NCBI GenBank assembly: GCA_016169945.1
Contig: JADLSH010000254.1
Span: forward strand, 992,001 to 1,056,000
DNA length: 64,000 nt
Direction of reading: 5' to 3'
DNA from: Trachythela sp. YZ-2020
Lineage: Eukaryota; Cnidaria; Anthozoa; Malacalcyonacea; Clavulariidae
Of this stretch, positions 1-14,216 are shown one piece after another. The position numbers and the translations under genes are program-made. The notes beneath the pieces were generated by a model. The model was not told the DNA's origin and made no database searches. It saw nothing but the letters and a program-made list of their open reading frames with translations. Numbering within the stretch: the stretch's first letter is position 1; each line of letters starts with the position of its first letter.

Positions 1-309
1 CGTAAACTCTGAGCGATCAAACGATGATAGGATATCGCCTATTTAGGTCATTAAACTCAAGGCTTTTGTAGCAAGTTGGTTTTCTATCGTAAGTTTTCTA
101 TATGCCTATAGACATCGTTTAAAAGAAAAAATTTCGAGTTTACTGGTCTAAATAAACAATAACCCATCATCCATTGTGCGCTCATAGTTTATCGTTTACG
201 CTTTTGAAAGGACAACCTTAATTGAATTGGCTGTATATAGATGCGGGTACTGCGGGTTGTGATAAGGTAAACTACAATATGTTTTTATCTGCAACTGGAC
301 TCTGTAGGT

Positions 310-420
310 CAGTGGTCAAGCTTGCTTGCTTGTTTGTTCGTTCGTTCGTGTGTTTTGTGTTTGTTTTGTGCTTGTTTTGTTTGTTTGTTTGTCTGTTTGT
401 TTTGTGTTTATTTGTTTGTG
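310..420. repeat. TTTG-rich simple repeat
   Basis: Imperfect run of TTTG/TTCG units just upstream of the first visible aerolysin-like exon. The short segment before it (about 286-325) resembles the head of the SINE near 43150. Confidence 0.7.
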
Positions 421-498
421 TTATCGTTTGCATGTGTGTTAATGATTTGTTTGTGTGAGCAGGATAACAATGTCTATGCGAAAACAAAATCTTTCTAG

Positions 499-1905
499 GG
501 GGTGTCGGAGGCAAAATAAACTACAAATTCAACTATGAGCAGTCTTCAACCACATCAGACTCAACGTCAAACCAACAATATAACAGTATCAAAATCTTAT
601 CACAGAAAACTCTGAACCCACACTCGGCTGCTACATACCGTATCATGTTGACTAAAACACGGTCAACCGTACCCTACACTGCCACAGTGATCGCGCACTT
701 TTCTGCTGAAATGGACGGATTTCTAAGATGGGGTGGTGGATACAATGGGGATAGTACAAACTATCATTATCAGTAAGTGATAACATATCGGTATAATAGA
801 ATACAATAGAATACAAATATACAATGCAACGCAATGCAATGCAATACAACACAACACAATAACACAACACAACACAACACAACACAACACGGTACAATAC
901 AATACAAAAAATAACTGTTAACATAATTTCACCTGGACAAGATTCAATGGTGTTTCTTGTAATAACAATTTTGCAGACACAGAGGCAGTGGTGATCGGCC
1001 GACATTCAAGTATCGCTTTGGAAGCTCAAGCCAACCATTTTACACAGCTCTGAAAGAACAAAGTGACCGCAACGTGCGCCCTTGGGAGTGGCATAACGTA
1101 AAACAAAAATACTCGTCTGCACAGAGTGTGATAAATAGCTTGTGTGATGAAAAAAGATATGAATTTACTTTGACTGGAAAGTTTGAAGATGTTGTAGGTA
1201 ATGAGTTTTAAGATTTCTTTGAATCTTGGGCAAACTAGGAAACATTGGTTGTGGAAACATTAGGGCCATTTATACGGGAGAAAATAAGTCGCGACTTACA
1301 TAAGACGCATCTTATATAAGACGCGAACACACTCGTATAAAAGGTCGACGACTTAAATAAGAACAGGGGTTCAGGCTGTTCCACAATAAGTCGCGACTTA
1401 TTAGAATTTGACCATTTATACGAGTGTGTTCGCGTCTTATATAAGACGCGTCTTATGTAAGTCGCGACTTGTTTTCTCCCGTATAAATGGCCCTATTGTT
1501 TCGTAGTCCTTCTTTCAAACCAGGAAACATTGTTTCCGCACCAAGAATCGCACTTGGAAAGCAAAATATAAATCCTTTTCAATTTGTTCGAAGACTTTTT
1601 GGCTTCAATTGTCAAATGCTCTTTTCAATAGGAAGGAATAAAGCTGCGATGTTTAGTTTAACTACGATGTCATAAAAATAAAAAATAAATGTATCTTTAA
1701 ATTTGAAACAGGTCAACACGCGGAGGTACAGTGGCACACTGAAAGTGGAAAGAAACGCTCGTTGATTGGCAAATTTTTGGTTGAAGAAGACTTCCCAGAA
1801 TCCCTCAGTGATGAGAATCCTCCCAAAGTCTTCCCAGCACCACCTGTGGTCGTAATCACACCAACGAAGTACGAAAACAGCAAACAAGAGAAGGTCCTGG
1901 GTTAA
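499..1905 (+). CDS. Aerolysin/ETX-MTX2-like beta-pore-forming protein, 5' end missing
   Basis: Three exons join in one frame: 499-772, 977-1197 and 1712-1905 (TAA). Each is bounded by AG and GT, for example gtaagt at 773 and gtaatg at 1198. The encoded C-terminal part of about 229 residues is rich in Ser/Thr and in alternating polar/hydrophobic strands. It has a glycine-tryptophan-rich loop and a segment ending in the Phe-Thr-x-x-Gly-x-Phe pattern followed by a Trp strand, which resembles the C-terminal beta lobes of aerolysin-type pore formers. Such proteins are secreted, oligomerise on membranes and insert a beta-barrel; many animals carry them for defence, digestion or venom. The exon upstream of 499 must end one base into a codon; no such exon is evident in 1-498, so the start probably lies left of the window. 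The family call rests on strand pattern and a few motifs, so it is moderate. A natterin- or lysenin-like protein is an alternative. Confidence 0.5.
785..905. repeat. Pentanucleotide microsatellite in intron
   Basis: Imperfect 5-bp repeats that drift from AATAG/AATAC to GCAAT and then ACACA units. They fill most of the 204-bp intron between the first two visible exons of the aerolysin-like gene. Confidence 0.85.
1262..1494. mobile_element. Palindromic MITE, 233 bp, ATT duplication
   Basis: Starts AGGGCCATTTATACGGGAG and ends with its inverse. Arms of about 90 bp contain repeated AAGACGC and GTCGCGAC motifs and fold back on each other. ATT is present directly on both sides (1259-1261 and 1495-1497), as expected for a 3-bp target duplication. 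It lies in an intron of the aerolysin-like gene, inside an older dispersed repeat (aaaccaggaaacattgtttc) that recurs near 10315 and 18670. It has no coding capacity, so it would have been moved by a transposase supplied elsewhere. Confidence 0.8.
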
Positions 1906-3154
1906 TTGTTACTGAAAGATTAATGATAAAGTAGAAGCTTAGTTTGTTAGTGTAGCCAAGAATTGGTTACTGAATGTCATTGAAATAAAATAGTTGCATT
2001 CAACTAAAGCTTTCTAGACTCTGTTGTTGTTGTTGTTGAGTGATCTTATATTAAGGCCTAAAGATGATCTGACAGTCGCACTTGCTTGAAACATGTGGTT
2101 GAAACGTGAACGTTTGTGGCAATTATTAAACCAGCGTTTGCTTACAGACATTCATAGCTTCTGCGGACTGCGGAGCGGTGTTGATATACAACAAAGTTTT
2201 AATCAAAATTTTAATCAATGAGTCGTATGATCGTTGATGATGTGTTTTGGCTTTGAAAATATATTACCACATTTGTGACGTCATATTTATGTAAGTCGTG
2301 TTTGATAGCAACAAATTGAACTGTCGATATAATAGAACGAAAAAAGATAATTACTTTCGTTGCCATTACCCAATGCATCATGAATAGTTCTTCATGTAAG
2401 GACCGTTTATTATTTATACTATGAACATTTTTACTTCCCCAACACTCAAGAGCACGGGAACAATTTTTACATAACATCAAGTAAGCATCACCAATATCCA
2501 TTTCGATAGCTTACTAACTTATCTGCCTAAGTCAGTTTTGAAGAATTTTAGTTGTTTGACTTAGCCAGGCTTCCAAAGTGTAATACAACTCCTAAACACG
2601 TTTGTATGTCGATTTTCCAATTATGCATGTGCTCTCAGATCTCAGTCAGATTTTTGCCTAACTCAATCATGTGACATAGGCAATTTTACTTCTAATTTTC
2701 TATGCTTACTTAAATTGCTACGAAATGAGTTAGGCAAAAAAGTTAGTAAGGTGTCGATTTATAGTAATGAACAGTCTCTAAGGCCATCTCTATGGGGAAA
2801 TTTTCGATGCCGGTCACCGGACATTAAAACATTGACACTTTGCATAAGGAAGGAAACACAAGATTAAGTGCAACAAAAACATCTTCACATACACTTCTAG
2901 TATTTTTCAGGCATTTTATTTGCGTATGCTGAATTCGTACAATCATAGTTGGTGATTGGTCAAAACGGTAATACAGTCGATTTCGGTATATCCCCCTCTC
3001 CCAAGACACACCCTGGACTATCACCACCACCTAGCAACCACAGTAACAATAACAGTATACCGTGCATAGCAACCAGGATGTGACGTCATAGTAGTGATTA
3101 GTGAAGTTATTTATCACCAATGATGTTGACATTTGTCAAGCTAGTATTAAAGCT
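1906..3154. other. Intergenic region
   Basis: Between the stop of the aerolysin-like gene and the repeat upstream of the SLC1 gene. It holds a short GTT run at 2024-2037 and small inverted TGCCTAACTC motifs around 2655 and 2726. I see no convincing exon, RNA gene or bounded element here. The 3' UTR of the upstream gene may extend to an AATAAA-like signal near 1983. Confidence 0.5.
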
Positions 3155-3304
3155 AGTGTGCTTTCCAGAAAGCTGCTTTCGCCCCGTGGAGAACTGAAAT
3201 CTCACTACTACAACCGGAGATTTGCCGCAAGTGTGCTTTCCAGAAATCTGCTTTCGCCCCGTGGAGAACTGAAATCTCACTACTACAACCGGAGCTTTGC
3301 CGCA
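3155..3304. repeat. 75-bp tandem duplication in the SLC1 5' leader
   Basis: Two nearly identical 75-bp copies (3155-3229 and 3230-3304) directly precede the ATG at 3346. Both contain CTTTCGCCCCGTGGAG and CTCACTACTACAACCGGAG. The position suggests 5' UTR or core promoter sequence, so the duplication could change leader length or transcription. It is open in one frame, but I see no sign that it is coding. Confidence 0.85.
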
Positions 3305-3345
3305 GTTTTATAAACAAGACATAACCACCAAACTTCAAAATCAAG

Positions 3346-6300
3346 ATGAGTCGTCGAAGGTGTACAAACTTGTTGCAATTTGTAAAACAACATTTGATCT
3401 TATTCCTCATTCTTGTTGGCGTTTTATGTGGATTTTTACTCGGCGCTTTACTTCATGATACTGTGCAATCATCGAAAGACCCACCACCCAAAGAATTCGC
3501 GATGTTTTTGTCTTTTCCTGGCGAAATATTGATACGAATGTTGAAGTTACTCGTGTTGCCTTTGATAATTTCGAGTGTTCTTTTGGCCGTAGCGGAATTG
3601 GACGCGAAGCAGAGCGGAAAATTAGGCAAAAGAACTTTACTGTACTATTTAATAACTACAATACTAGCTGCAATCCTCGGCATTGTCTTAGTTGTCAGTA
3701 TCAAGCCAGGAGAGGCTAATTTAAAACACACGAAGCCCAACGAGGGCAATATCGAACCACTTGATTCTATTTTGGATTTAATCAGGTATGTTCTGTTTTA
3801 AATAGTCTAGATTCAAAACATGATTTGCGAAGCGATTATACTAAAAAGAATGCTGCCAAACATGATTTACGAAGCGATTATAGAATGCCCACATTTCCTT
3901 GTTCGTGAAGACAGGAATCATTTGCAAATAGTTCAAATTTGAAGGTGAAATATTAAATTGCAGTGATATATGATTTTGTTATCGAATGGGCACGCGTGTT
4001 TGCAAATTAAACGAGGCAGTTCAATATTTATGACATATTTTGAGCAAATTGTTGTTACTGCTTCCTGAATATTTTAGCTGGTAATCTTGGTATGTTTTGA
4101 CGGATGGATATTGATACTCGTAGTCTAAGCAATTGCGCTGTTTACAGTTCTATAACATTTGTTTATAATATTATGCGAGATTACCACTGTCTCAGTGTAG
4201 ATTACCGCAAAGGCCAAACATACTGTAATTAAGTGCAAAAATCAAGCACTAATGTAAATTGTACAATATTTTAGCAAGTGGAATGCAATTTCATGTTTGT
4301 ATAATACATAGATGGATTTCTGTTTACTCTACCTTGAATAAACTTTAATATGATTTGTTGGGCTGATTGAATCACATGTTTTGGGGGCGGTTGATTACAC
4401 GTAGGTTGATCAGCAGGATAATTTCTAGAAACTGTGTAATTAAAATATGTATATATAGTTTTTTATTTGAAATTTCCATCCAGAAAAAAAATATAATATT
4501 CGTTCTGTTGAGTGAGATGACCAAAATAATATTAATTTACCTTTATACTACACCATGGCATAACAACTATTGTTTAGCTTGCATTTAAGTGTCTCTTTAT
4601 ACCTTAAATCATCTCTCAATAACCTGGCTACCCCAGCCAGTGATACATACAATCATACATGGTTAATTTTAATCCTTAATTTGCAAGGCCGGTTCTCACT
4701 TGTTTCAATATTGTTGGGATGAGTATTATCTATTTGGCAAAGCTTTCTAGTGATTATTTGCACTGTATAACAGCTGAAAAACCTTGCCAAATAGATAAAC
4801 ATCAGGTGTTTAAATTATAGAACAGAACTGATGGTTTTCTAGTTGCAAACAATTGGTTTTCATTGTGTTTTGTTAGTGGTCTTGAAACACGGGCTTATGT
4901 GGTAGATTCTCGCTTTTCTTGAATTTATAATATGTATTGAGAACTGTTGTTTGGGGCATAGGCGGATTTTCTGGGGGGGTGCAGGGGGTGCGCACCCCCC
5001 CAAAAATATTTTGCACCCCCCCAAAAAGTTTCCACCCCTAGAAATTTGCCCAAAAAAATTTAAATGCTCATTGGGATAAATGACAGTAGTGTGATTGAAA
5101 TAAAGATTTTGAACTAAGTAAGACTAAAAACAAGGATTTTGAACTAAATAACAACATGGCAACTGTGCTCCCAGACCCCTGCTGCAGCTTGCTCGGCGGC
5201 ACTACGCACCCTGTTGCTCACCTCCCCCCCCTAAATTTTTGGCACCCCCCCTAAATTTTCGGCACCCCCCCAGAGCAAAATCTGAAAATCCGCCTATGGT
5301 TTGGGGCAATAGCATATATGTTGTTCAGAAATATTAAATCCCTAAATCCCTTCATGAGCCTATAATCTCCACATGAGGCCATGGTTAATTACTCCATGCA
5401 AATCATTGTCACTTTTCACATGTACATAACATGCATGACTAATTAAACCTCTGACTGCCTTTATCAGGTTTTGTCATGATTTATTGGGCAATCAATTGCA
5501 ATCAATATTGTAGAAATGTTCTTTTTAAGGATATAACTACTTTACAAAAAGCTGGTACAATTTGTAATTGGGAAATTAGTTAAATTAATTGTTTTGATCA
5601 TTAAGTTATTTGCTGGCTTTTTAATAAGGGGCCATGTGCATCCAGTCAAAAAATATAGCAAGTATCGTTAAAAACCTGACCTGAAAAAAACACATTGAGG
5701 TATGTGCTTTCTAGCACAGCTTGCTTAATTAAATGTTTAATTCAAAATGACTCTTTACCAAAATATTTAAGTTGACCTGCAGGGGGTAGCACGTGTGCTG
5801 AAGCGCAACAATTTCAGACAAATAAACAATACGCTCGTATAATATTAGCCTACGTAGCAGACGGTCAGCCCGCGGAACTCCTAAAAGGCGGGCATGGCGG
5901 AAGCTGAGCCTTGCCAGTTCTTGGGTGTTTCGCCGCAGGACCGTCTACCTCGCAGGCTAGTATAATATACACTGGGAAATGCGGTTGTCTCGCAAAGATT
6001 CAAACGGAATTTGGACATATTTTCGTTAACGCACAAACTGTGGGGAGGAATTTGGATTTATATACCGGGTGGGGCAAAAAAAAAGTACGACTGTTTGATT
6101 TAGTATAACTTAAAAACTAAAAGAGCTATTACACTTAAACAAGTTGCGTTGGATTCAGCGTGATATGTGCCATGTGCATTTTCATGCAATATTGACCGAG
6201 ATAGCTGCGTTTAAACTTGAGTAAACATTTTTGGAAATGTCGAGAATTAGCTAAAAATGGCCTGCTAAATAATTTGATAAGCATTAGCATTTTACGCAAG

Positions 6301-9300
6301 TGTTCGTTTCAATGAAGTGAAGTTGAAGTTAGAAGGCCAAATGTTAGAATAAAAGAGCATATCTATTCAAGAAACATTTCTAACTTCAACTTCACTTCAT
6401 TTAAATAATACGTACGATAAAATGGTAACGGTTATCAAATTAGTTTAATAGGCCCTTTTTAGCTAATTCTCGACAGTTCCAAAAGTGTTTAGTCATGTTT
6501 AATGGCATATATCAAGTGTAATAGCTCGTTTAGTTTTTAAGTTATACTAAATCAAACAGTCGTACTTTTTTTGGCCCCACCAGGTACATAGATTTTGCTT
6601 GGAGATGCCAAAAAGTTTAAAGAAATATCGCTGTTCAACTAATATAAATATTGCTTATATATACATGCTACTGTATGACCAGCGCGTCTATCATTGACAC
6701 AAAATGTTTAGATATATAACCATTGTGTGCCGTTGTACCTTAGCTGTTTAATTAATGTCTTGCCTGCGTATCTCGATTGTGTACTAACTTCAAATATACA
6801 TGCAGTGAATATATACGGGATAAACGACGACAACCACATTTATACCACAACAAAGAATTCAAAGAATAATGCATTTTTCATCACAAGAAATAGACCGCGA
6901 ATTAATCTCAATGTTCAGTTGAAATGCTTTGGTTACAAGGAAGTGTGAGAAGATATTGTAACCAAAATGATTTACTTAACATGACACCTGATACGCGCTC
7001 AACAAATATATTTGTATGCCACGTCGCTTAAATTTGAACAAAGTAAAACTGTAAACGTCGACTCTCGAGGTGCTCGTGCCTCTTCATGTCTCGCCATATT
7101 ATTGAACTATATGCGTCAACAATTGCCACGAAATCAAAGAGTATAAAACGTTAAAATATACACCCATTGTTTCTCTTCGACACAGACATATATGCGATGC
7201 GTGTTGTATTTGTTATGGGGTGTAAGGTCCTTTCAACCGACTGACTAACGAACTTGTACCGACTACATTGTTGTTAGTCATCAAAAATATTTTTGTCTTT
7301 CTGGGGGGGGGTGTGACACCCCACCAAACCCCCCGTAGGTCCGGCCCTGTATGATGAATATAGGCGTGGAAATATGGGCGTTGCTTAAGGACCAAACTTA
7401 ACTCTCCGAAATCTTAAAATAGTCTCTATTTAGTCGTGCCCCTGCAACTCATAAACAAATTTCGCTATCACTTGTAATGTTTAGTCCCAATTCACAACTT
7501 TGGATAAATCACATGCCTAGTTACTATTTTTCTAGTTTGCAAAAACAGAATAGAATATAATAGAATATAGAATATAGAATATAGAGAGAATAGAGAGAAT
7601 AGAATAGAATAGAATAGAATAGAATAGAATGGAATGGAATGGAATGGAATGGAATGGAATGGAATGGAATGGAATGGAATGGAATGGAATGGAATGGAAT
7701 AGGGGTATATGTACATAATTTTAATGCTTAGTTACCTTTGTTCTATTACTCAAATTTTACCTGTAAAGTGTTTGAAATTTAGTGATTATAAATCTTGAGA
7801 AATTCTACGATACACTGACTGTAACTGTCAATTAAAATGTCTTTTTGAATCTTGATTTTAAATAGGAATTTGTTCCCTGACAATTTGGTGGATGCAGCAT
7901 TTGTTTCAGTAAGAACTTCGATCGTATATTTAAAACTTTCATCAATCAATGGTCCAATTTACAGTCCATCTTGTTAAATATGAAACCTTATTTTCCAGGT
8001 TAAAACCAAATACAAAGCAATTCCAACAAACTATACTTTTGAAGAAACGACCATTGGGTCAAACTCATCAGCGAAAGCCATGTTTGAAACGATCAGTTCT
8101 AAGAAATTGAATCCTTGGAGATTTTACATGGATAAAAATGCTACAGAAATTCACATGAAAGTAAAATATGAGTATGATGGTATTGAAAAAGTTCCTGGAA
8201 CAAACACGCTGGGTTTGGTCATGTTTTCGATTGTCTTTGGGTACATTTTGGGACAGTTAGGCGAGGCAGGCCAACCAATGGTCGTCTTTTTTAGAATTTT
8301 ATTGGATATCACTATGAGTATGATTACTCTGGCTATATGGTAAGATGTTGTTATTCATTTTGGTGGCGCGATGACACAAAAAATATCAGACATCTTAATA
8401 CGAAAATTTGTGGAGCTAATGACCATTGGTCAAGGAAAAATTGATTAAATTTCTGTTCAATTTGGATGAAAATTGACCGAGAAATTTACAAAAGTTTGTC
8501 TTGCTTTCCAGGGCTGAACGTGCATGTATAATTTATGCATGTATAATTTATGCATGTATAATTTATGCATGTATAATTTATGCATGTATAATTTATGCAT
8601 GTATAATTTATGCTTATATAATTTATGCATATATAATTTATGCATGACTTAATCTGCTTATACATCATGTTTATGTCTGTTTCTAGCCCAATCCACTCAC
8701 ATATATAATTTAAATACTTGGATACTTTTGTTCCATTCTATGCTTGCGTTATCATAACTGGTCATTTTCTATATTGACAACTGCAAATACAATAATTTAA
8801 TTTCTTAGTTCGTACCCTTGAACTAATTCTAACATAACGTGATTTTGGAAGAGAAATATGGATCTAAAAATTCCTATTTTTCATTTCCAGGCTTTCTCCT
8901 GTAGGTATCTGTTTCTTAGTTGCTGGCGCAATAGTAAATGCAGAGAATATTGGCAATGTCTTTGAATCATTGGCACTCTACATTGCAACTTGTATGACTG
9001 GCTTAATAATCCATTCTTTCGTTGTATATCCATTGTTGTATTTTATATTGACGAGAAGAAATCCATTGAAGTTTTTTTCTGGTATGATTGAACCTGCTGT
9101 GACAGCATTTGGTACTTCGTCAAGGTGGGTTTACTCGGCCAAATAAGCTGTCGTGGTTTGTGCATGAACTATCTGAAAAAGACTAAAATTGACAATTTCT
9201 TTATAATCATTTTAGTGCTGCCACTCTGCCAGTGACAATAACATGTATGGAAAAAAATAACAAAATTAGTCCAAAAATCACGAGGTTTGTTTTGCCTGTT

Positions 9301-9952
9301 GGAGCGACTCTAAACATGGATGGCGGAGCACTGTACGAGGCTATCACAGCTATATATGTTGCACAGTTGAACAATTATGAACTCACCTTTGGAAGAATCT
9401 TATTAATTTGGTAAGAAATGGTTTTTAGTGTTACTGTTAAATCGCGTTGTTATTACACGGTGTTATACGTTGTTACACGGTCTTACACAGATTTACATAA
9501 GTTTTCACACGGTTTTTTAATGTTATTTAGTATTGTAGCCACTATTGTATCCACGGGGGCAGCCGGGGTGCCTGCTGGAGGCTTAGTGTATGTTATTGTT
9601 GTGTTAGAAGCTTGTGGTTTGCCTACTGATGATATTGGACCTATACTGGCTGTTGAATGGTTCTTGTAAGTATCGCAGGGTGTATACTTCATCTGTATCT
9701 GGATATTTCTTTTGATTTGATTTTGATATTTCCTATTGGCTGCCTTGTCATTCTGCTTGCTACTGACTATTGTTAATGGGTAACTGTTTTCCCTGCAGAG
9801 ATCGTGTTCGTACGGCTGTGAATGTGATGGGAGATTGTTATTGCTCTGGTGTCATGTCTCATTGGTTCCAAGATGAGTTTGACCAAGGTAGAGAAGAAGA
9901 AAATGAATTTGTTATAAACAACCACAACAAGACTGAACAGACTTCATTTTAA
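3346..9952 (+). CDS. SLC1-family excitatory amino-acid (glutamate) transporter
   Basis: Seven exons: 3346-3785, 7866-7908, 7999-8339, 8891-9124, 9216-9410, 9531-9665, 9799-9952. They sum to 1542 nt (513 aa), with consensus splice sites and consistent phase. The protein is a plasma-membrane, Na+-coupled elevator transporter. Visible SLC1 signatures are TM1 after the basic N-terminus, the Asn-rich variable loop in exon 3 (NSS/NAT sites), the HP1 serine motif FGTSSSAATLP across exons 4-5, the TM7 NMDGG motif in exon 5, the HP2 stretch [11 protein letters not shown] in exon 6 and the TM8 motif [12 protein letters not shown] in exon 7. The second Arg of DRVRT is where EAATs bind the side-chain carboxylate, so glutamate/aspartate is likelier than neutral substrates. 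Intron 1 (4.1 kb) contains two MITEs and a GGAAT array; intron 3 contains a 15-bp minisatellite. Which EAAT paralogue it is cannot be said. Confidence 0.95.
4957..5298. mobile_element. Non-autonomous hAT element, 342 bp
   Basis: Termini CATAGGCGGATTTTC and GAAAATCCGCCTATG are inverted. The flanks are a perfect 8-bp direct duplication GTTTGGGG (4949-4956 and 5299-5306), which is diagnostic of hAT insertion. The inside is rich in CACCCCCCC-AAAA blocks. It lies in intron 1 of the SLC1 transporter and has no transposase. Confidence 0.85.
6065..6584. mobile_element. Foldback MITE with TA duplication, 520 bp
   Basis: Inverted termini (CCGGGTGGGGC at the left, GCCCCACCAGG at the right) continue into matching GTACGACTGTTTGATTTAG arms. 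TA flanks both sides (6063-6064 and 6585-6586). A second inverted pair, AAGTGAAGTTGAAGTTAGAA and its complement, lies near the centre. The TA target suggests Tc1/mariner-type mobilisation. It is in SLC1 intron 1. Confidence 0.8.
7545..7700. repeat. GGAAT/TAGAA pentanucleotide array
   Basis: The run begins as AATATAG/AATAG units and becomes a pure (GGAAT)n stretch from about 7630 to 7699. It is in SLC1 intron 1, about 165 bp before exon 2. Confidence 0.9.
8521..8645. repeat. 15-bp minisatellite, about eight copies
   Basis: Unit TGCATGTATAATTTA repeated head to tail with drift in the last copies. It lies in SLC1 intron 3 (8340-8890). Confidence 0.9.
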
Positions 9953-10505
9953 GTATCACATTACAGTTCCTATATCGCCCATAACAAAATCACATCGCTA
10001 ATTCCAACACTGTCAAAATTTTAGCCATATTACAATTTAGATAGTGTTAAAAGGACTAGTTTTTAAGTTGTAGTTTTTTTGCATTGACAGTTCTAAACAC
10101 GTAATATACCATGCAGCAAACATTTATAAAGCTTTTCATTGATATTGTGATAAAATTACTCTTGTGATTAGAATGTAAAACAATTTTTAACATTGATCAT
10201 TTTTGTAAATAATTCATACTTGTGTTAATTAGCTATTCGTTGATAAAACCATGCTTAATAATCTACATTGTCATTCCTTTGTTTTGGAAATCTATTTTCC
10301 TGAAGGTTGGCAAACCAGGAAACATTGTTTCGCAACAAAAATAACACTTGGGAAACACAATATGTCTCTGAATTCTTGGCAAACATTTTTGCTTCATAGT
10401 AAACAGAATTTGTGTCTGCAAGAATGTTTCCAACGTGGAAAAACGGGGAATAATTCGGAGAAATATCAATTTTCCAATTGTTTACAGTGTTTCTTGGTTT
10501 CCTAA
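9953..10505. other. SLC1 3' UTR and flank
   Basis: A+T-rich sequence after the stop. A copy of the dispersed aaaccaggaaacattgtttc repeat lies near 10313. No further exon is visible. Confidence 0.5.
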
Positions 10506-10676
10506 AGGTACGTTCACACACAGCGATTTGTCGGGCCGATTTCAGATGCACGTTAATGATATTTGAAAAATACGTGGCAAACGTCATCTGACAACATCAC
10601 CAACTGAAAATATTCGTCATTAACATTCAGAGAAACCTAAAATCGGGCCGACAAATCGCAGCGTGTAAACGTACCT
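10506..10676. mobile_element. PIF/Harbinger-like MITE, 171 bp
   Basis: Inverted termini AGGTACGTTCACAC and GTGTAAACGTACCT run into about 38-bp arms containing GATTTGTCGGGCCGATTT. TAA is duplicated at 10503-10505 and 10677-10679; 3-bp TWA duplication is typical of PIF/Harbinger. The same family occurs at 40137-40628, where it is interrupted by another element. Confidence 0.8.
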
Positions 10677-11044
10677 TAAGACGAGGTGTTAAAGGCGGAA
10701 AGGTACAGCAAAATATTTCAAAATATTTCAACTTTAAGCAATTTTTAACACCATCACAAATTCACTCTATATATATTGATTTTCTTAAAATTGTCATTTA
10801 CAGCAATTATTTTACATAAATTTTTAATTACAAAATATATTTAACATAATATAAAAGCAGTTAAAATTGAACAGTCTGTAAAGACAATGGAGGTCTGCCT
10901 CCCTCTGACGTCCATGACTGCCCTCTTGATGGCAAGTGTTGTTGTGACGCAAATATACTTGGTAGTCTGAAATGGAAAAAGAAATGTATATTTAATATTT
11001 TTTATATACTTAAAAAGGAAAGAAAATCCTACCTAAACGCGGGG
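10677..11044. other. Convergent intergenic spacer
   Basis: A+T-rich sequence between the ends of the SLC1 gene and PPP1R42. The stretch CCTCCCTCTGACGTCCATG near 10898 has no recognised role. Nothing codable is evident. Confidence 0.4.
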
Positions 11045-11400
11045 CTTCCGGCTTCGGGGGCGCAGTCGTCAGAGCAAGCGCCTTTCACCTCTGAGATCGT
11101 GAGTTCGATTCTCGCTGGGGACTCATGACACTTATGTGAAAAGAGTCAGTGAACGCTCTACCGAAAGTCGTGGGTTTTCTCCGGGTACTCCGGTTTCCTC
11201 CCACAGGGAATGTTGACAGGGTGGGTTTAGATAAGCCCCAAGCTAACCCTTCCATCGTAGCTGTGCTCCCTGATCAGACATGAGTCATACGGTGGCAGCC
11301 AGAGGCGCCTTTAATAAGCCTTCGACTCGATCAAGTCGAGCTGCGTCCTTCGTAATTCAGCTCAGCTGCAAGTAAGGATGATTAGAACACCCCTCCTTAC
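11045..11400 (+). mobile_element. tRNA-derived SINE with V-domain core
   Basis: The head looks tRNA-like: an A-box region GCGCAGTCGTCAGAGC near 11062 and a B-box GAGTTCGATTCTCG near 11101. This is followed by GGGTTTTCTCCGGGTACTCC-GGTTTCCTCCCAC (11171-11203), the conserved central block known from V-SINEs of vertebrates and other animals. The body continues with a pyrimidine/purine-balanced tail to about 11400. It lies just downstream of PPP1R42, and transcription would be by RNA polymerase III. Confidence 0.7.
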
Positions 11401-11449
11401 TTACATTAGTTACATATTAAGCACAAAATAATCGATAAACCATAATAGA

Positions 11450-14216
<2,767 letters not shown>

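Noticed and set aside
1..480. Upstream exon for the aerolysin-like gene at 222-270
   Set aside because: The only donor-like site (GATAAG/gtaaac) leaves the wrong phase, or in the needed phase has stops.
7280..7355. hAT terminus near GGCCCTGTATG
   Set aside because: A GGGGGG/CCCCCC inverted motif is present but no paired outer end or duplication was located.
8457..8668. ORFs of HKLYM-type repeats
   Set aside because: They are translations of the 15-bp minisatellite in an SLC1 intron.
11050..11115. A tRNA gene near 11.06 kb
   Set aside because: It continues into a V-core SINE body, and the acceptor stem is not formed.
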